A stretch of 64,000 nt of DNA from Mycolicibacterium bacteremicum (GTDB lineage: Bacteria; Actinomycetota; Actinomycetes; Mycobacteriales; Mycobacteriaceae), in NCBI RefSeq assembly GCF_002086115.1, contig NZ_MVHJ01000001.1, forward strand, positions 372,001-436,000. Direction: 5' to 3'. The position numbers and the translations under genes are program-made. Shown piece by piece: positions 45,936 through 54,978 of this stretch (the stretch's first letter is position 1; each line of letters starts with the position of its first letter). The notes below the pieces were generated by a model, which searched no databases, was not told where the DNA came from, and saw nothing but the letters and a program-made list of their open reading frames with translations.

Positions 45936-48254
45936 TCAAAAATCCGGAGATTCAATGATCGGAGCGGCATCAACGGTGCCCGCCGGCAACAGCCCATGAG
46001 TCTCGTGCAGACGAGCCGTCGGTATATCCATCGGAAAGTCGTCGATCAATACTGCTGGCTTGCTTAAGTACGCTCCCACGTTCTCGACGGTCTGCCCCGT
46101 CATCCAGTTCATGTCGGCGTCCTCGAGCATGAAAAACTCACGCTTTCCGACGCCCTTGGCGTACACGTCCGACTGCATATGCCCAGCTTGCACGATTGGT
46201 CCGTCCGGATCGGACAAAGCGTACCGCCCGCGAATCGTCCGCCCAGCCTTTGTCGACAGACTCCCTTTCTTCCAGTCGCCGCTCTTGTCGAGCAAGTAAT
46301 CAAGAAGAGACTTCTTACCTGCTGCGCGGCGGGCCAGCAACTGCCGCCGCATCGCGTCCATAAATGATCTCCTTGAAGCGTACTGCGGCAGCACAGAGGG
46401 GCTGAGCGAAGGCGGTCTATTCTTCGCTACCGACGCCGTTCCCGTTGCCTGCTTCGGTTCGCCCTCTGCGATGGCCGTGAGGTCCTTCTGCCCCGTACCT
46501 GAAAACACGTGCGGATCATCAACTGCGGCGGCACTCAATGATCGTTTTGCTTCCGGATTCTGCGCCCAGTACTCGCGCCACGCTGGGTCGTAAGGATCTT
46601 TGGGCCGCGCTACCCTTCTGGTCGAGCGCGATGCACCGGCACCGATCGGATCGGATCCTGGGGCGACCGGTCTTCGTGCCACGGTTGTATTGCGATCGGT
46701 CGTCTCAAACTCGACTGCCGGACTGACTATTTTCGGAACTGGACCGCTCGGCTCCCGCACCGCCAGGCAGCTTTCCGCCACCATCGGCGCGACAGCAGTT
46801 ACGCCAAACTCCGCAGCGTTGAGCGTCGTCTGCATGGCGTCGTAGTTTTCTTTCCTCAGATACTCGCGCAGGTTCGTTGGACGCTGTTCAGGTTCTGGTG
46901 CGCGCAATGACGCGAGCGCTCTCTGAGCAGGGGTATCGCGGAGCGTCGCCCTAGCCTTCTCTATCGCGTCGGCAGTCTCAGAGCGAGAGCCGTAGACGAA
47001 GCGAAGAGTGGAACTCGCGATTCCAAGACCCATGTCTACGGCCGTGCCGGCGACAACAGCACCACCAACGCCGGCGAGCCCGAACCTACGCCCGAACTCA
47101 ACCCCGAACTCGGCGCCGACGAGCGGGGACTCTGCCTTGCTCAGCAACCAGTTTCGTGCGCCATCTTTCGCATACTGCCACTGTTCCTCTTTGGTTACGA
47201 TCGGAGGCGTAGTCGCAGAAGCGGTCTGCGACTCCCGGCGTCCGTTCTTCCGCGAGAGGTTCGGTACCTCTTGTTTGGCTTTGACCGACTCATAAACGTC
47301 TTGAGTTGTAACCGCTACTCTCGAATCTCTGCCTACACCAGGCGCCTTGAGTGCGCCCACGTGGAGCCAGTAAATGAGATCCCTATCGTTCAACGTTGTT
47401 ATGAAGAACTCCAGATCGGCTTCGCTCAATCCGTTTACTATTCGAGCCGCGTCTTCCCAGCGCGTGAGAGCTGCTGCATCAAAGGCATCGAAGACGGCAT
47501 CGCTGTGTGAGCTAAACCCAGACCTGGCCGACTCTTTCGAGGGCGGTGCCCGATGCATTATCGTCCGCAGACCAAGACTGGAGTGTTGCTTGATGTGAGT
47601 CAACTCGTGCGCGAGCAACCATGTGCCGCGAGACGTATTCGGCGCGTATTCATTGTGCGCAAAAACGATGTGGTTTGCGACAGAGAACGCTGCAGCGTTC
47701 GCCCTCGCCGCTGCAGCGTTTGCTGCAGCATCGTGGTGGACGCGCACCGCAGTGAGGTCAGTGCTCAGCTCATTCTCGAAACGTGAGAGTGCGGATTGTT
47801 CCAGCTGCCGTCCTGGTCCGAGTCTGTCTAGGCTCGCCACTGACGGCGGCTGGCTCTCGGCGATCGACGGCCATAGGTAACCCGCAATCCGATTTGCCAT
47901 GCGATCGGCTTCCTGCTCCAACGGGTCGTCGCGCGATGCAATCGAGACGGTAGGCGGCACTTCCCCACGAACTGTGGACTCGTGATTCCGGCCGTATCCG
48001 AACGCGCTGGCCCCGGGGCGATTTACCGGCGCTAGCAGACCCTCCGTTGATTGATCTCGAATCGATCGGGACAGTATGTGCGTCTCATCAGTAGTCTGGC
48101 CAACCCGACCGTGCGGAATCCTGTAGAGGCCAGATGTACCCAAATACGACGTACGCTCCCGGTCGACTATGTTGCGGCTCGTCTGCGTCTGTCGCCGTGC
48201 TTCCGACACGGAGTCCGGCTTTCTTTGTTTTGCATAATGCCCAGGGCTAGTCAT
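45936..48254 (-). CDS. eCIS-linked DUF4157 protein with C-terminal toxin-like domain
   Basis: The 772-aa protein has a flexible N-terminus and the motif ASRDDPLEQEADRMANRIAG. The DUF4157 domain follows (about 153-225) with the metallopeptidase-like HELTH. Next are a Gly/Ala-rich hydrophobic segment (VGGAVVAGTAVDMGLGIAS, about 400) and a long linker. The C-terminal domain (about 620-750) has AGHMQS, FFMLEDADMN and VENVGAYLSKPAVLIDD, which resembles the polymorphic-toxin type 5 (Ntox5-like) nuclease pattern. DUF4157 is a known marker of cargo loaded into extracellular contractile injection systems, whose genes start 1.4 kb away. ATG 48254 is chosen over TTG 48290. Confidence 0.82.
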   Translation of the reverse strand: MTSPGHYAKQRKPDSVSEARRQTQTSRNIVDRERTSYLGTSGLYRIPHGRVGQTTDETHILSRSIRDQSTEGLLAPVNRPGASAFGYGRNHESTVRGEVPPTVSIASRDDPLEQEADRMANRIAGYLWPSIAESQPPSVASLDRLGPGRQLEQSALSRFENELSTDLTAVRVHHDAAANAAAARANAAAFSVANHIVFAHNEYAPNTSRGTWLLAHELTHIKQHSSLGLRTIMHRAPPSKESARSGFSSHSDAVFDAFDAAALTRWEDAARIVNGLSEADLEFFITTLNDRDLIYWLHVGALKAPGVGRDSRVAVTTQDVYESVKAKQEVPNLSRKNGRRESQTASATTPPIVTKEEQWQYAKDGARNWLLSKAESPLVGAEFGVEFGRRFGLAGVGGAVVAGTAVDMGLGIASSTLRFVYGSRSETADAIEKARATLRDTPAQRALASLRAPEPEQRPTNLREYLRKENYDAMQTTLNAAEFGVTAVAPMVAESCLAVREPSGPVPKIVSPAVEFETTDRNTTVARRPVAPGSDPIGAGASRSTRRVARPKDPYDPAWREYWAQNPEAKRSLSAAAVDDPHVFSGTGQKDLTAIAEGEPKQATGTASVAKNRPPSLSPSVLPQYASRRSFMDAMRRQLLARRAAGKKSLLDYLLDKSGDWKKGSLSTKAGRTIRGRYALSDPDGPIVQAGHMQSDVYAKGVGKREFFMLEDADMNWMTGQTVENVGAYLSKPAVLIDDFPMDIPTARLHETHGLLPAGTVDAAPIIESPDF

Positions 48255-48371
48255 GCTTGCTGTGCCTCTGTTTCGAACCAGCCTGGCCAAACCGCGAAGA
48301 GGCCGGCGCTTCCGGCCTGCGCGTCAGCGAATGAAAGACAGCGCAGCAGGCGGTATAGGCCTCGTCCCCCG

Positions 48372-48581
48372 TCAAGGCAACCGCTCCAAACGCTCGAATG
48401 CCCGCGCCACGGCAGCACAGACCTGCTCGACCGACGTCGCATACTCATCTCGCCCGGAGTCGAGCCCATCTCCGTCGATGTGGTCGCTGCCAACGATGAT
48501 GCGCGCCCGCAACGCCTCTCTCTCGTACCAAGCGTGGATCACTACGACGATGGTTTCCGGCGTCGAACTCTTGCTGGGCAC
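48372..48581 (-). CDS. Small protein upstream of the DUF4157 effector
   Basis: A 69-aa frame from GTG 48581 (TTG 48608 is an alternative) encodes MPSKSSTPETIVVVIHAWYE followed by REALRARIIVGSD and an amphipathic C-terminal helix (SVEQVCAAVARAFERLERL). The composition is that of a real folded protein. It precedes the effector gene by 117 bp on the same strand and faces the SARP regulator, so it may be a chaperone, adaptor or immunity partner of the cargo. No family is recognised. Confidence 0.5.
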   Translation of the reverse strand: MPSKSSTPETIVVVIHAWYEREALRARIIVGSDHIDGDGLDSGRDEYATSVEQVCAAVARAFERLERLP

Positions 48582-48666
48582 GGATCCAGGATGAGCTTGC
48601 GATGTCAATCAATTGTCACTCGCGAGTCAGTAAACCGTATCCGCGAACGTTGGCACGGTAATCGCC

Positions 48667-48684
48667 ATTGACGTTAAATTGACG
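48667..48684 (+). promoter_or_regulatory. Heptamer direct repeats, candidate SARP operator
   Basis: ATTGACG (48667-48673), spacer TTAA, ATTGACG (48678-48684). Two identical 7-mers at an 11-bp period are the classical binding layout of SARP activators. The pair lies in the 158-bp region between the divergent small-protein/effector unit and the SARP gene. A related ATTGACA sits on the minus strand at 48609-48603, close to the small-protein start. Confidence 0.6.
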
Positions 48685-48739
48685 GACGAGGTCCCACACT
48701 GAGAATTAAATACCACACGGGGGCGCTCGAGGGGGGGCG

Positions 48740-49507
48740 ATGGTGGTGACGCAATCGACACAAACGGCAGTCGCGTCTGACCGTGGAATGCATATCAGCG
48801 TTCTCGGGGGTTTTGAGGTCCGACGCGAGCGCGAATTGGTCGCGCTCCCATTGAACGCGCAGCGTTTAGTCGGCTTCCTCGTCGTACGCGAACGACCACA
48901 ATTGCGGCTGACGGTCGCCGCCTCGCTTTGGCAGGACACGACCCAGGCACGCGCGGCGGCCAACCTGCGCACCGCGCTGTGGAAGATACGGCAGGAGTGC
49001 GGGAACCTGGTCCGCGCCGACCGCAACTACCTCTCGTTAGACGAAACGACAACGGTCGACCTGGCACAACTCCTGGCACAAGCCCGCCGTCTGATCGATC
49101 CCGATGAAGTGCTCGCACCTGCTGATATCAGCACCCGCGGACTGATCGGCGATCTACTCCCCGATTTCGACGAGGAGTGGATCCGGTTCGAGCAGGAACG
49201 TCTGCGACAGTTGCGTATTCACGCACTTGAGTCACTGTGCCGGCGCCTCTCCGCGTGGGGGCGGCATGCCGAAGCCATCGACGCGGGACAGGCTGCCGTC
49301 GCGGCCGAGCCGCTTCGTGAGAGCGCCCAGCACGCCCTGATCGCCGCCCATCTCGCCGAGGGCAACGTCTGTGAAGCCAAGCGCCAGTTCGGTTTGTACC
49401 GCGATCTGCTGTGGGAGAGCCTTCGCCTCATCCCCACGGTCGCCCTCGAAGAACTCATTGCACGAGCACGTGACGCGCAAAACAACGATGCGTTGACGCA
49501 CCGCTGA
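48740..49507 (+). CDS. SARP/BTAD-type transcriptional regulator
   Basis: The 255-aa protein has an N-terminal OmpR-like winged helix (MHISVLGGFEVRRERELVALPL, AAANLRTALWKIRQ, NYLSLDETTTVDL). A bacterial transcriptional activator domain made of TPR-like helices follows (LLPDFDEEWIRFEQERLRQLRIHALESL to AKRQFGLYRDLLWE). SARP proteins activate gene clusters by binding direct heptamer repeats. The gene stands immediately before the injection-system structural genes and opposite the effector genes, with matching repeats in its promoter, so it probably controls both. There is no ATPase extension, so it is a short SARP. Confidence 0.85.
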   Translation: MVVTQSTQTAVASDRGMHISVLGGFEVRRERELVALPLNAQRLVGFLVVRERPQLRLTVAASLWQDTTQARAAANLRTALWKIRQECGNLVRADRNYLSLDETTTVDLAQLLAQARRLIDPDEVLAPADISTRGLIGDLLPDFDEEWIRFEQERLRQLRIHALESLCRRLSAWGRHAEAIDAGQAAVAAEPLRESAQHALIAAHLAEGNVCEAKRQFGLYRDLLWESLRLIPTVALEELIARARDAQNNDALTHR

Positions 49508-49619
49508 CTGCTGGTCGGCAAGATTCCCGACAGGCACTTCTCCACCCCGGCTAGATCGCGGGCGTGGGAGGTGTTGTGTCGGTCTCGTTGCGGCACTCCG
49601 TCTCTCCCGAGGAGGGCAT

Positions 49620-51632
49620 ATGCCCATAGCTCCTACCTACCCCGGTGTCTACGTCCAGGAACTGCCGAGCCAGTTCCGCGCGATCACCGGCGTCGCCACC
49701 TCGGTCGCGGCGTTCGTCGACTGGTTTTCCAGAGGTCCGCTCAACCAGGCGATACAGGTCAACTCCTGGGCGGACTTCGAGCGGACGTTCGGAGGCCTGC
49801 ACACTCGCAGCGAGGCGAGCTACGCGCTCGACCAGTTCTTCGCCAACGGTGGTTCGACCGCGTGGGTGGTGCGAGTCGGTAATTCCGCCACGCCCGCGGA
49901 TTCCACGACTGCCGCCGATGTTGGCATACGCAAACTGAATACGGGAAACGCGGCCGCACTGCTTACTCTCACGGCACGAGAACCAGGCGCATGGGGCAAC
50001 TCGATACGGGCGATCATCGAGCCGGGCTCAACCCCGAGCACCTTCAATCTTATAGTGCGTGAAGTGAACATTGCCGAAGGGCGCCAGACCGTATTGCGCG
50101 AGGAGCGTTACAACGATCTCGACACGACCCCGGCCGACGCAGCGAAAACTGCGCTTGACGAGAAGGGCGCGATCGTCACCGCATCGCCCTTAGGCACCGC
50201 AGGCAATCTCCCGTCTCCTTCTGGGACCATGACCGCGGTGCTGACTCCTGCCGCGATTGCCGGCCTGCCGAGCGCGCCGCCGGCCTCGAACCACATCATG
50301 AAAGTCGATCTCACGGTGCCCGGTGTTCCTGTAGACACCCGGGACGTTGACCTAGGCGTCGCGGAATTCGCCAGCATCGACGATCTCGCGGCGCGCCTGC
50401 AGGGTGCGCTGCGCGGCGCGGTCCCGTTGGCGGCGGGTGCCGATCCCGCTCGAGTCGAATACACCCGGGCAACCGTGCAGATCACCGCGTCGGGCGACCG
50501 CCTGCAGGTGCTCGCCGGTACCGGAGCCACCCACAACGTGCGTCTGTCATTCAAACCGAGTGCCCTCGCGACTGCGCTCGGCCTTGACGACGGAACTGCA
50601 AACAACGCCAACGAGAACATCGCCGCATATCAACTCGGCCAAGGCGGCCCCTTCCGCGCCCAGGCCGACGGCGACGCAGGTGAAGACGGAACGCTCCCCC
50701 GCGTCCAGGATCTGGTAGGTCAAGAGGCCGCCAACCCAGCCACTGGGATTTACGCGCTCAATCTGGCCGACACGATCAACCTCCTGTGCGTGCCGCGCAT
50801 CTCACGGTTTGACCTACCGACCGCGTCGGAGAATTTCAATGACGTCACGTTCGGCGCGGCCGTCGCGGCGTTCACGCTGTACTGCCAGCGGCGCCGCGCA
50901 ATGCTGCTTCTCGACGCACCCGATAACGCGCGCAGCCCGACCGCCATCAAGTCCTTCATGACGATGCACGCCGGTGTCCGGGACCCGAATGTCGCGCTCT
51001 TCTATCCTCGCCTGACCATCGGCGACCCGCTGCGCGACTATCTTGACCGCAGCATCGGCGCATCCGGCGCGATCGCCGGGATCTGCGCACGCACCGACGC
51101 CAACCGCGGCGTGTGGAAGGCCCCAGCCGGCACCGACGCGCTGGTGCGTGGCATCACCCGGCTGGAGACCAAGCTCACCGACGCCGAGAACGGGATCCTC
51201 AACCCCGTCGGCATCAACTGCCTGCGCACCTTCGACCTCTACGGTCACGTCAACTGGGGCGGGCGCACCCTGGTGGGCGTCGATGCGGCGCCCAACCAGT
51301 GGAAGTACATCCCCGTGCGGCGGCTCGCGCTCTTCCTCGAAGAGACGTTGTACCGATCGACGCTGTGGGTGATTCACGAGCCGAACGACGAGCCGCTGTG
51401 GGCCCAGATCCGGCTCTCGGTCGGCGCTTTCATGAACGACCTGTTCCAAAAGGGGGCGTTTCAAGGGCGCACGAAGCAGGAGGCCTACTTCGTGCACTGC
51501 GACAGCACCACCACGACGCCGCTCGACCAGGAACGCGGCATCGTCAACCTCACCGTCGGCTTCGCACCACTGAAGCCCGCCGAGTTCCTCATCATCTCGA
51601 TCCAGCAGATCCCGCCGCAAGTGGAGGTGTGA
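49620..51632 (+). CDS. eCIS contractile sheath protein (phage tail sheath family)
   Basis: The 670-aa protein starts MPIAPTYPGVYVQELPS, the tail-sheath signature, continues with FARGPLN-like SRGPLNQAIQVNSWADFERTFGG, and ends with the conserved sheath C-terminal domain (NQWKYIPVRRLALFLEETLY, FQKGAFQGRTKQEAYFV, IVNLTVGFAPLKPAEFLIISI). It corresponds to Afp2/Pvc2-type subunits that form the contracting outer tube. The middle (about 100-350) is a variable surface domain. ATG 49620 follows GAGGAGGGCAT. Only one sheath gene is visible, whereas Afp and PVC loci have several. Confidence 0.95.
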   Translation: MPIAPTYPGVYVQELPSQFRAITGVATSVAAFVDWFSRGPLNQAIQVNSWADFERTFGGLHTRSEASYALDQFFANGGSTAWVVRVGNSATPADSTTAADVGIRKLNTGNAAALLTLTAREPGAWGNSIRAIIEPGSTPSTFNLIVREVNIAEGRQTVLREERYNDLDTTPADAAKTALDEKGAIVTASPLGTAGNLPSPSGTMTAVLTPAAIAGLPSAPPASNHIMKVDLTVPGVPVDTRDVDLGVAEFASIDDLAARLQGALRGAVPLAAGADPARVEYTRATVQITASGDRLQVLAGTGATHNVRLSFKPSALATALGLDDGTANNANENIAAYQLGQGGPFRAQADGDAGEDGTLPRVQDLVGQEAANPATGIYALNLADTINLLCVPRISRFDLPTASENFNDVTFGAAVAAFTLYCQRRRAMLLLDAPDNARSPTAIKSFMTMHAGVRDPNVALFYPRLTIGDPLRDYLDRSIGASGAIAGICARTDANRGVWKAPAGTDALVRGITRLETKLTDAENGILNPVGINCLRTFDLYGHVNWGGRTLVGVDAAPNQWKYIPVRRLALFLEETLYRSTLWVIHEPNDEPLWAQIRLSVGAFMNDLFQKGAFQGRTKQEAYFVHCDSTTTTPLDQERGIVNLTVGFAPLKPAEFLIISIQQIPPQVEV

Positions 51633-51635
51633 GCC

Positions 51636-52148
51636 GTGGCCCAGTTCACCGTCAACCCGACCCGCTTCGACCCGTACAAGAACTTCAAGTTCAAGGTGAA
51701 GTGGGACGGCAAGTACGTCGCCGGCATCAGCAAGGTGACCGCCCTACGGCGAACGAGCGAACTCGTCGAACACCGCGAGGGCGGACAGCCGTCGACAAGC
51801 CGGAAATCACCCGGCCGCACCAAGTATGAGGCCATCACCCTCGAACGCGGCGTCACCCACGACCCCGAGTTCGAGGCATGGGCCAACCGGGTCTGGAACC
51901 TGAGCGGCGGCCTCGGCGCGGAAGTGTCGCTGAAGAACTTCCGCAAGGACCTGCGCATCGAGCTCTTCAACGAGGCCGGCCAGGTGGTGATCGCGTATAA
52001 CGTGCGCCGCGCCTGGGTCAGCGAATACCAGTCGATGCCCGACCTAGACGCGAACGCGAACGCCGTGGCGCTCGAGCATCTCAAGCTCGAGCACGAAGGT
52101 TGGGAGCGCGATCTGGATGTGCCCGAGCCCGCCGAGTTCGGAACCTGA
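51636..52148 (+). CDS. eCIS inner tube protein (gp19-like)
   Basis: The 170-aa protein matches the phage T4 gp19/Hcp-like tube family: FDPYKNFKFKVKWDGKYVAGISKV, YEAITLERGVTHDPEFEAWAN and the C-terminal VALEHLKLEHEGWERD. Hexamers stack into the rigid tube that carries cargo and is driven out by sheath contraction. The GTG start is 3 bp after the sheath stop. This corresponds to Pvc1/Pvc5-type subunits; just one tube gene is seen. Confidence 0.93.
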   Translation: MAQFTVNPTRFDPYKNFKFKVKWDGKYVAGISKVTALRRTSELVEHREGGQPSTSRKSPGRTKYEAITLERGVTHDPEFEAWANRVWNLSGGLGAEVSLKNFRKDLRIELFNEAGQVVIAYNVRRAWVSEYQSMPDLDANANAVALEHLKLEHEGWERDLDVPEPAEFGT

Positions 52149-52149
52149 G

Positions 52150-52974
52150 TTGAACGACGTCAGTCTGTCCGGTCGAAGCCACATCGGGGGTAAGCCCGTC
52201 CGCGGCGCGGAGTTTCGCGATCCCGCCGGCAATGACGAGCTCGCGTCGTGTGACAACGCGGACCGCCTCACCGTCGACTTCGCGACGCGTCTGCTCGCCG
52301 AATGCATCCAGACGCTGCGCACCGACGGCGGCGACTTGCAGGCCGGCAGAGATCACGTACGCGCGCTTACGGCGGGCGACCGCGAGACGCTCCTGCTCGC
52401 GCTGCGCCGGGCCGCCTACGGCGATCGCCTCGACCTGCTCGTCACCTGTCCCGACGTGACGTGCGGCGCGATCATGGATGCCGCGCTGACCGTCTCGGAT
52501 CTATTGCACGGCACAGTCATGTCCCCGGCCGATCGAGATATCGACCTCACTGGTGTCCGCCCGGTGACGGGTGATGACCTGCACGCGGTCGCCGCACTCG
52601 CGCTGGACGACCCGGAGGCGGCCGTGCGCAGACTCGCCGCACGGTGCTCGGGACGCGATGACGACGGTACGACCCTCACAACCGACGAACTCGCGGCGAT
52701 CGAGAACACACTCGAAGCCCTCGACCCGCACGCCGAGCACGAACTTGTGCTGAGGTGCCCCGAGTGCGATCTCGCGTTTACGTCGGCGATCGACGCCGGT
52801 GAGTTGCTTCGTCAGGAGATGACCGCCTCGATCGCCGAACTGGACCTGAGCGTGCACCTGATGGCCTCCACCTATCACTGGCGTGAACGCGACATCATGG
52901 CGCTGCCCATCGTCCGCCGCCGGCGGTACCTGCGGGTGCTCAGCGACGCGCTCGCGACGCCGGTCGGGCACTGA
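52150..52974 (+). CDS. T4-type baseplate hub assembly chaperone with zinc ribbon
   Basis: The 274-aa product (TTG start 1 bp after the tube stop; ATG 52117 would overlap the tube gene) has the pattern TLLLALRRAAYGDRLDLLVTCP. Two cysteine pairs, Cys100/Cys105 (CPDVTC) and Cys203/Cys206 (CPEC), look like a split zinc ribbon. Such proteins are found directly after the tube gene in actinobacterial contractile systems and are annotated as baseplate hub assembly chaperones. It is not expected to be a structural part of the finished particle. The C-terminal helix STYHWRERDIMALPIVRRRRY is strongly conserved-looking. Confidence 0.75.
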   Translation: MNDVSLSGRSHIGGKPVRGAEFRDPAGNDELASCDNADRLTVDFATRLLAECIQTLRTDGGDLQAGRDHVRALTAGDRETLLLALRRAAYGDRLDLLVTCPDVTCGAIMDAALTVSDLLHGTVMSPADRDIDLTGVRPVTGDDLHAVAALALDDPEAAVRRLAARCSGRDDDGTTLTTDELAAIENTLEALDPHAEHELVLRCPECDLAFTSAIDAGELLRQEMTASIAELDLSVHLMASTYHWRERDIMALPIVRRRRYLRVLSDALATPVGH

Positions 52975-52975
52975 C

Positions 52976-53776
52976 ATGGGCAGCATGCTTGCATCTTTGG
53001 CGCGGCGGGCGTCGGCCTCCCCTGCCGTCGGCGGTCCGGCCCGAATCGGTCGCGCGCGCACACCCGACAACCTGCCGTTCACCCCGCCGGCGCGCGCAGT
53101 CGACGTCCAGGTTCCGACGGGCGACGTCGGCGCCGACCCGTCGCTCGCACCAACCGCGCTCACGTCGAGCCCGGACCCCCTGACGCCGACCCCTCACACC
53201 TCCCCCGGACCGTCGTCACAACCGACCGCTACACCCGCACTACGTAACTGGGCGCCGGACACCGTTACCGGTGCGCCCCGACAGGTCGCCTCGCCGGAGC
53301 GGGTGCGCGGTCGAGCACCGTCACCGACAATCGCCCCCGAGGTCGCGGTCGCCGGTGATGACAGCCTCCCGACTGCCACGCCGGCCGCGGCCGCAGCGCC
53401 ACTGGTGCTTTCTCCCCCGGCATCTCAGGCTGACCCAACCGCGGACCGTATGTCTGAGAACCGGGCCGAGGCCGCCGCGACGACCACGACCACACGGTCG
53501 GCCGCTGCCATCCCGCACCCGAAGTCTCAACCCCCACCGCCACTCACCGTCGTCTCCTCCCCGCGGCTGGCAGTTCTGCCATCGCCGCCGGCTGCGGCCC
53601 CGTCCACCCCACGGACCATCGACGTCCGGATCGGCCGCGTCGAGATCACATCCGAGCGCGCGGCGCCGAATCCGATTCCGCGCGCACCTCTTCGGAACTC
53701 CGAGACCGGGCGCGACCCGTTCCTGCGTGACGGTGCGGCCCGGTCCTGGAGCGACCGCTCGGGAAGCTGGGGATGA
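52976..53776 (+). CDS. Disordered Pro/Ala/Thr-rich eCIS protein with a short conserved C-terminal motif
   Basis: The 266-aa protein is mostly low-complexity Pro, Ala, Thr and Ser (about 20-210). Only a C-terminal stretch, TIDVRIGRVEITSER, looks ordered. Proteins of this kind occur between the chaperone and DUF4255 genes in actinobacterial eCIS loci, and the DVRIGRVE stretch is probably the part that binds the particle. The role is unknown; a flexible tether or scaffold is a guess. The ATG at 52976 follows the previous stop immediately and the stop overlaps the next start (ATGA). Confidence 0.65.
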   Translation: MGSMLASLARRASASPAVGGPARIGRARTPDNLPFTPPARAVDVQVPTGDVGADPSLAPTALTSSPDPLTPTPHTSPGPSSQPTATPALRNWAPDTVTGAPRQVASPERVRGRAPSPTIAPEVAVAGDDSLPTATPAAAAAPLVLSPPASQADPTADRMSENRAEAAATTTTTRSAAAIPHPKSQPPPPLTVVSSPRLAVLPSPPAAAPSTPRTIDVRIGRVEITSERAAPNPIPRAPLRNSETGRDPFLRDGAARSWSDRSGSWG

Positions 53777-54978
53777 GCAACGCGCTCGCCATCGCCTCCG
53801 TGACCGCAATGCTGCGGCACCGGCTCGAGAGCGCGTTCACCGAGGCGGCGCTGGCCTTCCCGACGGGTGTCCAAGGCGCGAACGCGTTCGTGCAACGACC
53901 CGGCGGCGCGCACGCGGCGGCGACCGCCGGAGCCGACATCACGTTGTACCGGATCTCTCCGCATCCGCAGTGGCGCAACTGTGACGTGCCCACCCGCGCC
54001 GGCACCGGAATACCCACGGAGAAGCCTCTCCTCGGGCTCATGCTGCGGTACATCGTGACGACCTTCGGGGCCACACAGGAACTCGAAGCCGAGCAGCTAC
54101 TCGGTATCGTCGTCACCCACCTGCACACGAATGCAACGCTCACGCGCGCCGAGATCCTGGCCGTCAAGGCCGCACTCCCCCAGGCTTTCCTCGCCGACAC
54201 CGACCTCGACACTCAGCCCGAACTCGTCAAGTTCACCGTCCTGGCCATGGAAGACGAGGACATGAGCCGGGTGTGGTCGATGATGCCGGACGGAACCTTC
54301 GCGCCGGCCGTTCTGGTCGAGGCGTCAGTGGTGTTCGTCCAACCCGAGATTCGCGTCTCGGCTCCGCTTCCGGTCCTCGAACGCGGGCTCACCGTCGTAC
54401 CGTCACGACAGCCGCTGATCGTGCGCATCGAAGCCGAGTCCGGCGGACCCGCCGCGCCGATCCTCGCCGGGCAGCCGGTCATCGTCCGCGGGCTTCGCCT
54501 CGACGCACCATCACTGCGGGTGGAGATCGACGGCGTCGACGTGCCGCCCGCGTCGGTCACCGGGTTGGACGACGAACGGATTCGCTTCGTCGTACCCACC
54601 ACCACTCTCGCAGGTGCACGTGGCGTGCGGGTCCTCCATGACCTGCCGGGTACGCCTCCCGTTCTCGGCGCCGTGTCCGGCGTCGTTCCGATGATTGTGC
54701 GTCCGCTGGTCACGGCCACCGCGAAGGTCGCCGGGAGGATCAGGGTGAACGTCACGCCGACGATCGGCATCCACCAGGCCTTCGAGGTGCTGCTCTCCAA
54801 CGCGGCGACAACAATCGCCTTGCCCGGCGTGCGGGCGACCCCGAACCGGGTCGATGCGCCGCTGGCCGGCGTAGCGGCGGGCACCTACGTGGTGCGCGTC
54901 CGCATCGACGGCGTCGAATCCGTCCCGACGGCATCCGTTCCCGGCGGTCTGATCGACACCCCGAGTCAGGTGGTGTGA
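53773..54978 (+). CDS. DUF4255 tail-terminator/cap protein (Pvc16-like)
   Basis: The 401-aa protein has an N-terminal DUF4255 domain (about 1-190: ALAIASVTAMLRHRLES, ITLYRISPHPQWRN, LLGLMLRYIVTTFG, SRVWSMMPDGTFAPAVLVEASVVFV), which in Afp16/Pvc16 caps the tube and sets its length. Behind it are one or two Ig-like/IPT-type domains (about 200-395), seen in many actinobacterial homologues. ATG 53773 overlaps the preceding stop, and its own stop overlaps the AAA gene as TGATG. Confidence 0.85.
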   Translation: MSNALAIASVTAMLRHRLESAFTEAALAFPTGVQGANAFVQRPGGAHAAATAGADITLYRISPHPQWRNCDVPTRAGTGIPTEKPLLGLMLRYIVTTFGATQELEAEQLLGIVVTHLHTNATLTRAEILAVKAALPQAFLADTDLDTQPELVKFTVLAMEDEDMSRVWSMMPDGTFAPAVLVEASVVFVQPEIRVSAPLPVLERGLTVVPSRQPLIVRIEAESGGPAAPILAGQPVIVRGLRLDAPSLRVEIDGVDVPPASVTGLDDERIRFVVPTTTLAGARGVRVLHDLPGTPPVLGAVSGVVPMIVRPLVTATAKVAGRIRVNVTPTIGIHQAFEVLLSNAATTIALPGVRATPNRVDAPLAGVAAGTYVVRVRIDGVESVPTASVPGGLIDTPSQVV

